Positions 1-6,790 are shown, counted from the stretch's first letter. The stretch is 10,204 bases of DNA from JBHEMK01 sp046262635 (GCA_046262635.1 JBHEMK010000086.1:1-10204); one strand, 5' to 3'. A program made the numbers and translations. Notes: generated by a model from the sequence alone, not told the origin.

Positions 1-450
1 CCCAGCCTTCAGCGCTTCGCGCCCCGCCTCGGCCACGGCGGCGGCGGCGAGCGTTCGGGCGATGCGGTCGAGCATCGACGCCGCCGCCGGCCGGCCGGCA
101 TCCTCGAGGATCGTCCGAGCGCGCTCGGTCAGCCCGCGGACGACTTTCCGCTCCGTGGCCTGTGCGTCACGCAGCCCGTCTGCTGGCCCGGTCCCGCTCA
201 GGGCCTGCTCTTGGGCCCTGCGCAGTGCCGATCCCGCATCGAGCAGAGCTCGGACCGCCGGCTGCTCGCGCCGCGCGAGCTGATTGATCGCCCAGGCGGG
301 CACGCTCGGCTTCGCGAGCCGGCGGACTTCTTCCGCCGCGTCTCCCCTCCCCTCTTTTTTCAGGCGCTGCGCGAGTCGGTCGCGGGCGGGGGTGAACTCC
401 TCCAGCGACAGTCCGAAGAGGGCCGCGATCTCCTGCTCGAGTTTGGCCAC
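1..450 (-). CDS. Conserved actinobacterial protein of unknown function, C-terminus off the left edge
   Basis: This is a partial gene: 150 codons are visible from a GTG at 450-448 and the frame is still open at position 1. The N-terminus reads AKLEQEIAALFGL, followed by the stretch LEEFTPARDRLAQRL and then, at about residues 44-58, AKPSVPAWAINQLAR. I recognise this pattern (xEFTPARDxLAxxL, then KPSxxAWAxNQLAR) from uncharacterised proteins common in Actinobacteria; no function is known to me. The rest is alanine-, arginine- and glutamate-rich and predicted helical, without a signal peptide, membrane segment or cysteine motif. It starts 13 bases after the Ku stop codon, so it is probably co-transcribed and perhaps coupled. 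No clear ribosome site precedes the GTG, so the start is less certain than the frame. A role in DNA repair would be guilt by association only. Confidence 0.75.
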   Translation of the reverse strand, partial: MAKLEQEIAALFGLSLEEFTPARDRLAQRLKKEGRGDAAEEVRRLAKPSVPAWAINQLARREQPAVRALLDAGSALRRAQEQALSGTGPADGLRDAQATERKVVRGLTERARTILEDAGRPAAASMLDRIARTLAAAAVAEAGREALKAG

Positions 451-463
451 GGACCGGGTGGGC

Positions 464-1390
464 CTAGGCGACGCCCTCGAGCGCTTCGACCAGCTCGCGC
501 TTGGTCATCTTCGAGCGTCCGGGCACCTTCGCTTCGCGTGCCCGTTCCTCGAGCTCGTCCTTCGGAAGACCGTTCAGATCGCTCGCCGGCACGCGCTTTC
601 GCTTCGGCGCGGGACGCTTGCCGGCGTGGGAGCGTTCGATGCTCTCCCGCAGGGCCGTGATCAGATCCGGGGCCTCGTCGACCCCGTCGAGATCCGCCGC
701 AGCGTGGACGTCCTTTCCCTTGCGCTTGGCCCTGATCACGGCCATGAGCTCGTCGCGATAGGTGTCCTCGTACTTCGTCGGATCCCACCTACCCGTGAAC
801 GAGTCGATCAGCTCGCCCGCCATCTCCAACTCGCGTTTGTCGATCTGACGCTTCGCAGCCTTGATCTCCTTGACGGGGCGGATCTCGTCCGCGAAGTAGA
901 GCTGTTCGAGGGTGATCACGCCATCCCGTACCCGGAGCAGACCGAGGTGCTGCTGATCGCGCATCACAAACTTCGCGACGGCGGCGAGTCCGGATTCTTC
1001 CATCGCCCGGGCGAGGAGCGAGTACACCCGCTCCGCCCCTTCATCCGGACCGACGTAGTACGTCTTCGCGAAGAAGATCGGATCGACGTCCTCGTAGGGG
1101 ACAAAATCGGTGATGTCGATCGTCTTGTATCCGTCCACCTTTGCGGCCTCGAAATCCGCGTCCTCCATGTAGACATACTCGCCCTTCTTGTACTCGAAGG
1201 CCTTGACGATCTCGGAGTCCTCGACGGGCTTCCCCTCCTGCTTGCAGATGTTCTGGTAGCCGATCGGACTGTCGTCCTTCGTGTGCAGGAAGTGGAAATG
1301 AAGCTTGTGCTCCTCGATTGCGCTGTAGATCCGCACGGGCGCGTTGACGAGGCCGAAGGTGATCGAACCGGACCAAATCGAGCGAGGCAT
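464..1390 (-). CDS. ku: Non-homologous end joining protein Ku with C-terminal SAP-like domain
   Basis: Bacterial Ku is a homodimeric ring that threads onto double-strand DNA ends and recruits the ligase LigD. The 308-residue product opens with the family signature MPRSIWSGSITFGLVNAPV. The Ku core runs to about residue 226 and includes the HFHFLH segment near 34-39, the GEYVYMEDADFE segment near 70-81, the QHLGLLRVRDG segment near 147-157 and the closing motif around YEDTYRDELMAVI. A basic linker (KRPAPKRKR, about 258-266) leads to residues 272-308, which read like a SAP or Rho-N type DNA-binding module (LPKDELEERAREAKVPGRSKM). SAP tails are known on some actinobacterial Ku proteins. I chose ATG 1390 because family members start MPR; a TTG at 1402 lies only one base from the GGAGG at 1408-1404, whereas the ATG is 13 bases away. 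The gene follows a broken zinc-ribbon gene. No ligD is in view. Confidence 0.93.
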   Translation of the reverse strand: MPRSIWSGSITFGLVNAPVRIYSAIEEHKLHFHFLHTKDDSPIGYQNICKQEGKPVEDSEIVKAFEYKKGEYVYMEDADFEAAKVDGYKTIDITDFVPYEDVDPIFFAKTYYVGPDEGAERVYSLLARAMEESGLAAVAKFVMRDQQHLGLLRVRDGVITLEQLYFADEIRPVKEIKAAKRQIDKRELEMAGELIDSFTGRWDPTKYEDTYRDELMAVIRAKRKGKDVHAAADLDGVDEAPDLITALRESIERSHAGKRPAPKRKRVPASDLNGLPKDELEERAREAKVPGRSKMTKRELVEALEGVA

Positions 1391-1398
1391 ACGGCGAC

Positions 1399-1584
1399 TC
1401 AAGCCTCCGGGTACGGTGGATTCTCGAAGCCTTCCCCGGCGCTCAGTCGCGCACTGACGCGGCCCCTGGCACGTCGGGCAGAGTGGAGGCGAGTGCGCGT
1501 GGATCCCGAACTCGAAGCCGCAGTTCGTGCACCGCCCTGCGTGCCCGCTGGCACATCGCTGCCGAGCGGACCCGGATCCGCCAT
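1399..1584 (-). pseudogene. Small zinc-ribbon protein, frame broken twice (compensating -1/+1)
   Basis: The ATG at 1584 follows an AAGGAG at 1595-1590 with 5-base spacing, a textbook start. The first residues, MADPGPLGSDVPAGT, match the N-terminus of a small actinobacterial zinc-ribbon family that continues RCTNCG, ends the second knuckle with CPxC, and finishes GGDSxxDPYPD. Here the zinc ribbon (RCTNCGFEFG and LCPTCQG) is present, but in a different frame from the N-terminus. The family-like tail AGEGFENPPYPEA and the TGA at 1401-1399 are back in the original frame. One base appears missing near 1532-1539 (a GGGCGG context) and one extra appears near 1445-1468 (a run of four G). Read without correction, the 61-residue product has no cysteine pair. 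Either the gene is decayed or the assembly has two homopolymer errors. It lies 46 bases after the hydrolase gene and runs into the Ku start region. Confidence 0.65.
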
Positions 1585-1630
1585 CAACGCTCCTTCCGTC
1601 TTTCGAGAGAGGTAGCCCACCACCCCATTC

Positions 1631-2959
1631 CTAAACGCTGCCGAACGTCGCCGCGTCTCGCGTCAGCAGGTAGGTCGCCCAGAACATCCGGACGATCTGC
1701 CCCGCCGGGTCGCGCTCGATCCGGAGCTGCTCGCCGCGCTCGCCCCCGGACACCGTGCGCCAGAGATCGTGCGTCTCCCGCTCGAAGATCGAGGGAGGCT
1801 CCCACTCCTCCGCGTGGGAGAATGTCGCCTCCAGCCGACCCTTGCGCCAGTGGACGACGAGCTCGCTCCCTTCGAGCCACCAGCGGCCGAGCGCCGAGGC
1901 GATCTCGGCAGGCGGGGCGTCCTCGAGCTGCCACGCCTCCGGATCCAGGGGCATGGACTCGAGCGTCTTCGCGATCAGCTGCTGGAGCAACGGACCGACC
2001 CGGGCGGTCCCCGAGTTCGTGAGAGCCGCAGCGCCGATCCTGTCCTTCGGAGAGATGTAGACGCCAGCGATGAAGCCCGGCATCGCCCCGCCGTGGCCGG
2101 CCAGGATCCGGTCGCCGTCGCGGAGGAGCCCGAGCCCGAGCCCGTAGCCAGCCGTCCACCGCGTGTGGTCGTCGATCACCTGCACCGTCCGCATCTCCTC
2201 GACCGTTTTCGCAGCGAGGACGGCCGGGTCGGGATCGGCGAGAAAGGCCGCCCAGCGGCAGAGGTCCTCAACCGTGCTCCACAGCTGGCCCGAGGGGGTG
2301 AACGAGGCCGTCTCCACCGGCTGCTCCGCCCTGACGCCGTGGCGGTACGGCTCGACGAGATAGCCGGCGGCGTGCGGCGCCTGAGGGCGGAAGCTCGTGC
2401 GGACGAGCCCGAGCGGATGCATGATCCGCTCCTCGACGTAGCGCTCGTACGGCAGGCCCGAGACGGCGGCGACGACTCGGCCGAGCAGTGCGAAGCCGAG
2501 GTTGGAGTAGTGGAATCGCTCGCCCGGCGCAAGCACCCGCTCCGCGGTGCCGAGGTCGCGCAGGAGCTCATCGTCGCTCAGGAACTTCAGCGTCGCCCAG
2601 ACGTCGCCCGGGGTCTCGCGCTGGAGACCGGAGGAGTGCGACAGGAGCTGCCGGATCGACGGGGCGTGGGCTGCCCCTTCGAGGTGACGGTCGAGCGGAT
2701 CCTCGAGCTCGAGGTCGCCGGCGTCCCGGAGCTGCATGATCGCCGTCGCCGTCAGCGTCTTTGTGATCGAGCCGATCCGGTACTGCGTGTCGATCGTGGC
2801 CGCCGCGCCCGCGTCCACGTCGGCCGTGCCGACCGCTCCCTCCCAGACGATCTCGCCGTCACGAACGACGGCCGACGCGATCGAGGGGAGGCGCTTGTCG
2901 GCCTGCTCCCGTCGGACGAGCCGCTCGAGTGTGCACCGCAGGGACTCAGGCGCGGACAA
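1631..2959 (-). CDS. Beta-lactamase-fold serine hydrolase (class C / esterase type), cytoplasmic
   Basis: The 442-residue product has the three active-site elements of the penicillin-binding-protein-like serine hydrolase family. SITK at 64-67 is the SxxK nucleophile motif, inside YRIGSITKTLTA. YSN at 151-153 is the YxN motif, inside FHYSNLGFALLG. HGG at 289-291 stands in place of KTG, inside AGHGGAMPGF. The HxG variant is usual in esterases and D-aminopeptidases of this family, so a true antibiotic-hydrolysing role is unlikely. About 100 C-terminal residues (from roughly 345) form a separate, probably beta-rich module. There is no signal peptide, so it should act in the cytoplasm. The only usable start is TTG 2959, which lies inside the end of the threonine aldolase gene and overlaps it by 14 bases, suggesting translational coupling. 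The substrate cannot be told from sequence. Confidence 0.88.
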   Translation of the reverse strand: MSAPESLRCTLERLVRREQADKRLPSIASAVVRDGEIVWEGAVGTADVDAGAAATIDTQYRIGSITKTLTATAIMQLRDAGDLELEDPLDRHLEGAAHAPSIRQLLSHSSGLQRETPGDVWATLKFLSDDELLRDLGTAERVLAPGERFHYSNLGFALLGRVVAAVSGLPYERYVEERIMHPLGLVRTSFRPQAPHAAGYLVEPYRHGVRAEQPVETASFTPSGQLWSTVEDLCRWAAFLADPDPAVLAAKTVEEMRTVQVIDDHTRWTAGYGLGLGLLRDGDRILAGHGGAMPGFIAGVYISPKDRIGAAALTNSGTARVGPLLQQLIAKTLESMPLDPEAWQLEDAPPAEIASALGRWWLEGSELVVHWRKGRLEATFSHAEEWEPPSIFERETHDLWRTVSGGERGEQLRIERDPAGQIVRMFWATYLLTRDAATFGSV

Positions 2960-3989
2960 GAGCTCGGAGCGCGCCGGGGATCAACTCGAGCGCGCGGTCG
3001 ACGTCCTCATCCGAGACGTCAAGGTGGGTGACTGCCCGCAGGACGGTCGGATGGATCGTCCCGGAGAGCCCGACACCGGCCTCCTTCAGCCGATCCAGCG
3101 CCCCGGCCTTGGTCAGGCCCAGCGGGCCGACGTCGACCTGGACGAAGTTGGTCTCGACCTGGTCGAGGTCGACGGGGATCCCTGCCCCGGCGAGCCCCTC
3201 CGCCAGCCGCCGCGCACGGGCATGGTCCTCCACGATCCGCTCGACGTGGTGGTCGAGTGCGTAGAGGCCTGCTGCAGCGACGATCCCGGCTTGACGCATG
3301 GCGCCGCCGAAGAGGTGCTTCGCGCGGCGGGCTTTCGCCATCAGCTCGTGCGAACCGGCGACGATCGCGCCGAGGGGGCAGCCGAGCCCCTTCGAGAGAC
3401 AGAGCGTGACGGTGTCGAAGTGCCGACCGATCTCGGCCGGTCGCACGCGGAGCGCGGCCGCGGCGTTGACGAGCCTGGCGCCGTCGAGGTGGCACGCGAG
3501 CTCGAGCTCGCTGCACGTCTGCGCGAGCGCCTCGAGCTCGGCGAGTGGCCAGACGCGCCCGCCCGAGCTGTTGTGCGTGTTCTCGACCGCGACAATCCGG
3601 GTGATCGGCATGTGCCCGCTGCGCCAGTCGCGTACGGCCGCCCGCACCTGCTCGGGTCTGAGGCGGCCTTCCTCGCCGGGGAGTGCGCGCATGACGAGCC
3701 CCGAGAGGGCCGCGGGCCCACCCTGCTCGTTGATCATGAGATGCGCGTTCTGCTCGACGAGGAGCTCGTCACCCGGCTGGGAAACGATCCTCAGCGCGAT
3801 CTGGTTCGCCATGGTCGCGGTCGGCAGGTAGACGGCTTCCTCCTGGCCAAGGAAGGCGGCAGCGCGCCGCTCGAGCTCGTTCACGGTCGGGTCCTCGCGC
3901 TTTTGCTCGTCGCCGACCTCGGCGGCGGCGATCGCGGCGCGCATCCCCGCGGTTGGCTGGGTCACCGTGTCCGAGCGGAGGTCGATCAC
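2946..3989 (-). CDS. ltaE: Low-specificity L-threonine aldolase (PLP-dependent)
   Basis: The enzyme cleaves L-threonine or allo-threonine to glycine and acetaldehyde with pyridoxal phosphate. The 347-residue length is normal for the family. Family landmarks are IDLRSDTVTQPT at the N-terminus, REDPTVNELE near 31-40, ENTHN at 136-140, HLDGARL at 167-173 (the aspartate binds the cofactor ring nitrogen) and LCLSKGLGCPLGA, where Lys200 is the Schiff-base lysine. Usual relatives have an aromatic residue just before the DDPTV motif; here it is EQKRED. It starts at GTG 3989, about 8 bases from a TANNNT box, so the message may be leaderless or nearly so. It is the first gene of a minus-strand cluster and is divergent from rlmN. 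The next gene, a serine hydrolase, overlaps it. Beta-eliminating relatives share the fold, so the exact substrate is less sure than the family. Confidence 0.92.
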   Translation of the reverse strand: MIDLRSDTVTQPTAGMRAAIAAAEVGDEQKREDPTVNELERRAAAFLGQEEAVYLPTATMANQIALRIVSQPGDELLVEQNAHLMINEQGGPAALSGLVMRALPGEEGRLRPEQVRAAVRDWRSGHMPITRIVAVENTHNSSGGRVWPLAELEALAQTCSELELACHLDGARLVNAAAALRVRPAEIGRHFDTVTLCLSKGLGCPLGAIVAGSHELMAKARRAKHLFGGAMRQAGIVAAAGLYALDHHVERIVEDHARARRLAEGLAGAGIPVDLDQVETNFVQVDVGPLGLTKAGALDRLKEAGVGLSGTIHPTVLRAVTHLDVSDEDVDRALELIPGALRALVRA

Positions 3990-3997
3990 GATCCGTC

Positions 3998-4003
3998 ACG
4001 CTA
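3998..4003 (-). promoter_or_regulatory. Candidate -10 box for the threonine aldolase cluster
   Basis: On the minus strand TAGCGT (TANNNT) ends 8 bases before the GTG start at 3989, so transcription would begin at or one to two bases before the start codon. No good -35 is visible and no ribosome site precedes the GTG. It is a short match and could be chance. Confidence 0.35.
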
Positions 4004-4045
4004 TCCGACCGGCGGTCTCCATTTCTTCCTTACCGTGCTCGCGGC

Positions 4046-4051
4046 TACCCT
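4046..4051 (+). promoter_or_regulatory. Candidate -10 box giving a leaderless rlmN transcript
   Basis: TACCCT (TANNNT) is followed by six bases and then the GTG start of rlmN at 4058. This is the spacing expected when transcription starts on the first base of the start codon. There is no Shine-Dalgarno sequence before the GTG, which agrees with a leaderless message. The best -35 candidate is a poor TTTCTT at 4022-4027. Confidence 0.5.
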
Positions 4052-4057
4052 GGTCTC

Positions 4058-5116
4058 GTGGATCTCGCACTCCTCGATCAGACGCTCGCTGCACGCGGTG
4101 AGCCCCGCTACCGGGCCGGCCAGGTGTGGGAGTGGGCCGCGCGCGGCGCCGCGAGCTACGACGCGATGACGAACCTCCCGGCCACGTTGCGGCAGGGGCT
4201 TGCCGACGACGTGCCCTTCACGACGCTTGCGGTCGAAGCCGAGCGGACGTCGAAGGACGGGACGGTGAAAACGCTTTTCCGCACCGGCGACGGGTACGCG
4301 GTCGAGGCCGTCCTGATGCGCTACCGGGACGGGCGGCGCTCGCTCTGTCTCTCGTCGCAGTCCGGCTGCCCGCTCACATGCACGTTCTGCGCGACCGGCT
4401 CGATGGCGTTCGGGCGGAACCTGACGCCGTCTGAGATCCTCGACCAGGCGCTCCATTTCCGGCGCCGGGAGACAGTTGACCACGCCGTCTTCATGGGGAT
4501 GGGCGAGCCGATGCTGAACCTCGACAACGTCGTCGCAGCCGCGCAGCGCCTTCCGCACGTCGGCATCACCCACCGGCGGACGACGATCTCGACCGTCGGG
4601 TGGCTGCCGGGCCTGCGCCGCTTCGTCAACGAGGTCGAGGAGCCGATCCGGCTCGCACTCTCCCTGCACGCCGCCGAGGACGTGCTGCGGAGCCGGATCA
4701 TGCCGGTCAACGAGAAGTTCCCGCTCGACGGGGTGCTTGCCGAATGCACGCGCCATTACGAGCTGCGCCACCGAAAGGTCTATGTCGAGTACGTGATGCT
4801 TGCCGGGGTGAACGACTCGCCCGAGCAGGCACGCGCGCTTGCGGAGCTGCTCGACCCGAAGATCTTCAAGGTCAACCTGATCCCCTATAACCCGAACGGG
4901 GCTCGTGGCGACCGGCACGCGTACGAAGGCTCGTCGCGCGAGGCGATCGCGTCCTTCAAGTCAGTCCTCGAACGAGCGGGTGTTCCGGCGACGGTGCGGC
5001 TGACGCGCGGCCGGGACATCCAGGCCGCCTGCGGGCAGCTCGCAGCCGAGGCGCGTCCGCCCACGAAGCCGGCCAGACTCCGCGCCACGCCACTAGCAGG
5101 CGTGCCCGCAACCTAG
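4058..5116 (+). CDS. rlmN: Dual-specificity RNA methyltransferase RlmN (23S rRNA m2A2503 / tRNA m2A37)
   Basis: RlmN is a radical-SAM enzyme that methylates C2 of A2503 in 23S rRNA and of A37 in some tRNAs. In the 352-residue product the radical-SAM CxxxCxxC cluster motif is Cys104, Cys108 and Cys111 (SGCPLTCTFCATG). The two mechanistic cysteines are also present: Cys97 in SLCLSSQ and Cys325 in DIQAACGQL. GMGEP lies at 147-151, and the family motifs VEYVMLAGVND and KVNLIPYNPNG follow. The N-terminus (ARGEPRYRAGQVWEW) matches the usual family start. I chose GTG 4058 because it begins the conserved domain and sits six bases after a TANNNT box; the frame extends upstream to 3953, but those 35 residues are low-complexity and overlap the divergent gene. 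The last 20 or so residues are a proline- and alanine-rich tail without known role. Confidence 0.95.
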   Translation: MDLALLDQTLAARGEPRYRAGQVWEWAARGAASYDAMTNLPATLRQGLADDVPFTTLAVEAERTSKDGTVKTLFRTGDGYAVEAVLMRYRDGRRSLCLSSQSGCPLTCTFCATGSMAFGRNLTPSEILDQALHFRRRETVDHAVFMGMGEPMLNLDNVVAAAQRLPHVGITHRRTTISTVGWLPGLRRFVNEVEEPIRLALSLHAAEDVLRSRIMPVNEKFPLDGVLAECTRHYELRHRKVYVEYVMLAGVNDSPEQARALAELLDPKIFKVNLIPYNPNGARGDRHAYEGSSREAIASFKSVLERAGVPATVRLTRGRDIQAACGQLAAEARPPTKPARLRATPLAGVPAT

Positions 5117-5371
5117 GCGCGAGCCGCTTCATCGAGGCGTCGCGCCGCTCGAGTGGACACACACGACGAGGGGTGAGAGGCGCGGGCTTTCCCGGGCGGT
5201 GCACGCGCGACGCCGAGGTGGCGTCGTGAGGCCACCCCCGCCCGCGGACGAGGGCGAGCCGGTGGGGGCACTCAAGTCACCCAACCGAGTGATCGCGGCT
5301 GCTGCCAAATACGACGAAGCTGACTGAAGCCGGGCATGTTGCCGGCGTCCTCGGCTCTGGAGTGCGACGCG
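5117..5371. other. Intergenic gap between rlmN and the MshEN gene
   Basis: No gene is seen in these 255 bases. A 7-bp hairpin (CGACGCC, five-base loop, GGCGTCG) lies at 5208-5226; it lacks a T run, so it is only a weak terminator candidate for rlmN. A short inverted repeat CACTC/GAGTG lies around 5270-5292 ahead of the MshEN gene. No convincing -10/-35 pair for that gene was found. Confidence 0.4.
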
Positions 5372-6157
5372 ATGGAGAGAACGATTCCTCGGCTTGCGAC
5401 CCGACTGGCGGGAGACGGAGACGTCTGGCGCGCCGAGCTCCCCGGCGAGGATCGGCGAGAGGCTCTGCGCGATTACTGCCTCCGGTTGGGAGCGTCGGCG
5501 GAGCTGGACGAAGCCGGCACGATCGAGGCTGCGTTCCCGCACCATATCGAGGACGATCTCGAACCGTATCTCCGCAGCTGGTTCACGCTCAATCAGATCC
5601 AGGCGGCCCTGAGGCCTCGCACCGGCCGCGACCCGGTCGGAGGAAGCGGGCGGCTGCGGGCGGCAGCTGGAGCTCCGAAGGAGTCGGACCCGGAGGTCGA
5701 GACGACCATGGTCGCGAAGCCTCCTCGGCTCGGCGAGATCCTGGTCAAGCGGGGGCTGATTACCGCGGAGCAACTCGCCGAAGCCCTCTTCGAGAGCCGG
5801 CACACAGATGAACTGCTCGGCAGGGTCCTGCTCACCCGGGGCTGGGTGTTCGAAGAAGAGCTGGCGCGCACCCTCGCCGATCAGTGGGACGTCCCGTACC
5901 TGAGCCTGATGCGAATCGGCGTCAACCCTCGTGCCGTCGACCTGCTCCCGCACGAGGTGGGACTTCGCTTCGCAGCAATCCCGGTCCGGTTCGATGGCGA
6001 CAGGGTGGTCGTCGCCTTTGCGGACCCATCGGATCAAGGCGCACTCGACGCTGTGCGCATGCACCTCCCCTCGATCATGCCGGCCGTCGCGGACCTGTCG
6101 GACATCACGATGGTGTGGCGCAAGATACTGGGGTCGCAGAGCTCGCACGCGGCGTGA
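5372..6157 (+). CDS. Stand-alone MshEN-domain protein (GspE/PilB N-terminal type), predicted c-di-GMP receptor
   Basis: The 261-residue product has two parts. Residues 1-82 are an unrecognised domain (VWRAELPGEDRREALRDYC near 18-36, YLRSWFTLNQ near 66-75). After a Gly/Arg/Ala/Pro-rich linker, residues 119-230 are an MshEN (type II secretion/type IV pilus ATPase N-terminal) domain. Its two 24-residue cyclic-di-GMP motifs are well kept: RLGEILVKRGLITAEQL at 119-135, and LLGRVLLTRGWVFEEEL at 148-164 continuing to DQ. The domain then follows the family form (VPYLSL, LLPHEVGLRFAAIPV, VVVAFADPSD). The protein ends there: no Walker A, Walker B or tetracysteine region of the ATPase follows, and the next 220 bases hold none. 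ATG 5372 has GGAG nine bases upstream; ATG 5336 has no ribosome site; ATG 5708 would give a bare 149-residue MshEN protein. Its role is unknown, perhaps an adaptor reading c-di-GMP. Confidence 0.82.
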   Translation: MERTIPRLATRLAGDGDVWRAELPGEDRREALRDYCLRLGASAELDEAGTIEAAFPHHIEDDLEPYLRSWFTLNQIQAALRPRTGRDPVGGSGRLRAAAGAPKESDPEVETTMVAKPPRLGEILVKRGLITAEQLAEALFESRHTDELLGRVLLTRGWVFEEELARTLADQWDVPYLSLMRIGVNPRAVDLLPHEVGLRFAAIPVRFDGDRVVVAFADPSDQGALDAVRMHLPSIMPAVADLSDITMVWRKILGSQSSHAA

Positions 6158-6379
6158 ACGATCGCTCCCCGTCACTGCCTCGCTTGCGGACCGCGTCGGC
6201 TTTCACGGAACCCTCCTGCTGAGGTAAAGCCCCCGCGTAACGGCCTGGATCTCTCGTTCGACGGACATCGGAGCGGGGTGTGCGCCGATCCGAGCTTGAG
6301 CCGAACGCTCTGACCTGGCCTTCACCCGGCCCGGCAGGGCTACGGTCAACGCTCCACCTCCTCGACAACATGCGCGGTC

Positions 6380-6617
6380 GTGAGGTCTCTGCGGAGTCTC
6401 TGCACGCTCACGAGCGCTGCACTCGCCGTCGCGCCCTCGGCGCTCGCCTCGCCGCAGATCCGCCCACCCGCTGTCACCCGGCGGCCGACGGTGGAGATTC
6501 GACGACGGCTAGATCGTCGCGGGTGCCGGGCCCGCACGAGGTCACCGTACGCGCGCGCCCGCCAGCGGTACGGAGTCCGAGAGCTCGGTCGACGTCATCG
6601 TCGCGCCGACGCCTTAG
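6380..6617 (+). pseudogene. Possible decayed or mis-sequenced small secreted protein
   Basis: From GTG 6380 the first residues look like a Sec signal peptide: a basic start (MRSLRS), a hydrophobic core (LCTLTSAALAVAPSALA) and a plausible cleavage after ALA. The same frame then becomes arginine-rich and implausible. The next frame gives RWRFDDG, a TAG stop, then IVAGAGP. The third frame gives GPHEVTVRAR. The second frame resumes as RAPASGTESESSVDVIVAPTP and ends with TAG at 6615-6617. Joined in order, these segments read like one small exported protein of about 78 residues. A TACGGT box at 6341-6346 could be a -10. GC-rich DNA often gives protein-like readings by chance, so this is a suggestion, not a firm gene. 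Confidence 0.25.
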
Positions 6618-6784
6618 CTCACGCAGTCGTGTCGCCTCCGCGCGGCCGCGCTCCTTGACCTCGACCTCCCGCAGGCGGAACTTCTGCACCTTCACGCCGC
6701 AGTGATGAAGGGCTCGCGCGGGTTCAGATGGGCTCCTACGGCGGGCTCGGTAGCGCTGTGGGAGCGGGTCGTTGGCGGGTTCCA

Positions 6785-6790
6785 TATTGT
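6785..6790 (+). promoter_or_regulatory. Candidate -10 box for the VOC-family gene
   Basis: TATTGT (TANNNT) stands out in this GC-rich DNA and ends nine bases before ATG 6800, so the message would have a leader of about two or three bases or none. No ribosome site precedes the ATG. A -35 element is not clear. Confidence 0.4.

Noticed and set aside
464..1402. TTG start for Ku at 1402
   Set aside because: It sits one base from the GGAGG and adds only SRR before the canonical MPRSIWSG start; ATG 1390 is preferred.
284..1615. Long plus-strand open frame opposite the Ku gene (443 codons)
   Set aside because: It lies antisense to Ku and has no family character; long antisense frames are expected in DNA this GC-rich. 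The same applies to 1769-3031, 2736-4169 and 7880-8530 on plus and 4001-4918 and 5129-6175 on minus.
3953..4057. Upstream ATG 3953 for rlmN
   Set aside because: The 35 extra residues are unlike RlmN and would overlap the divergent aldolase gene; the GTG at 4058 has a fitting -10 box.
5208..5226. Rho-independent terminator after rlmN
   Set aside because: The stem is good but no T run follows, so it cannot be called a terminator.
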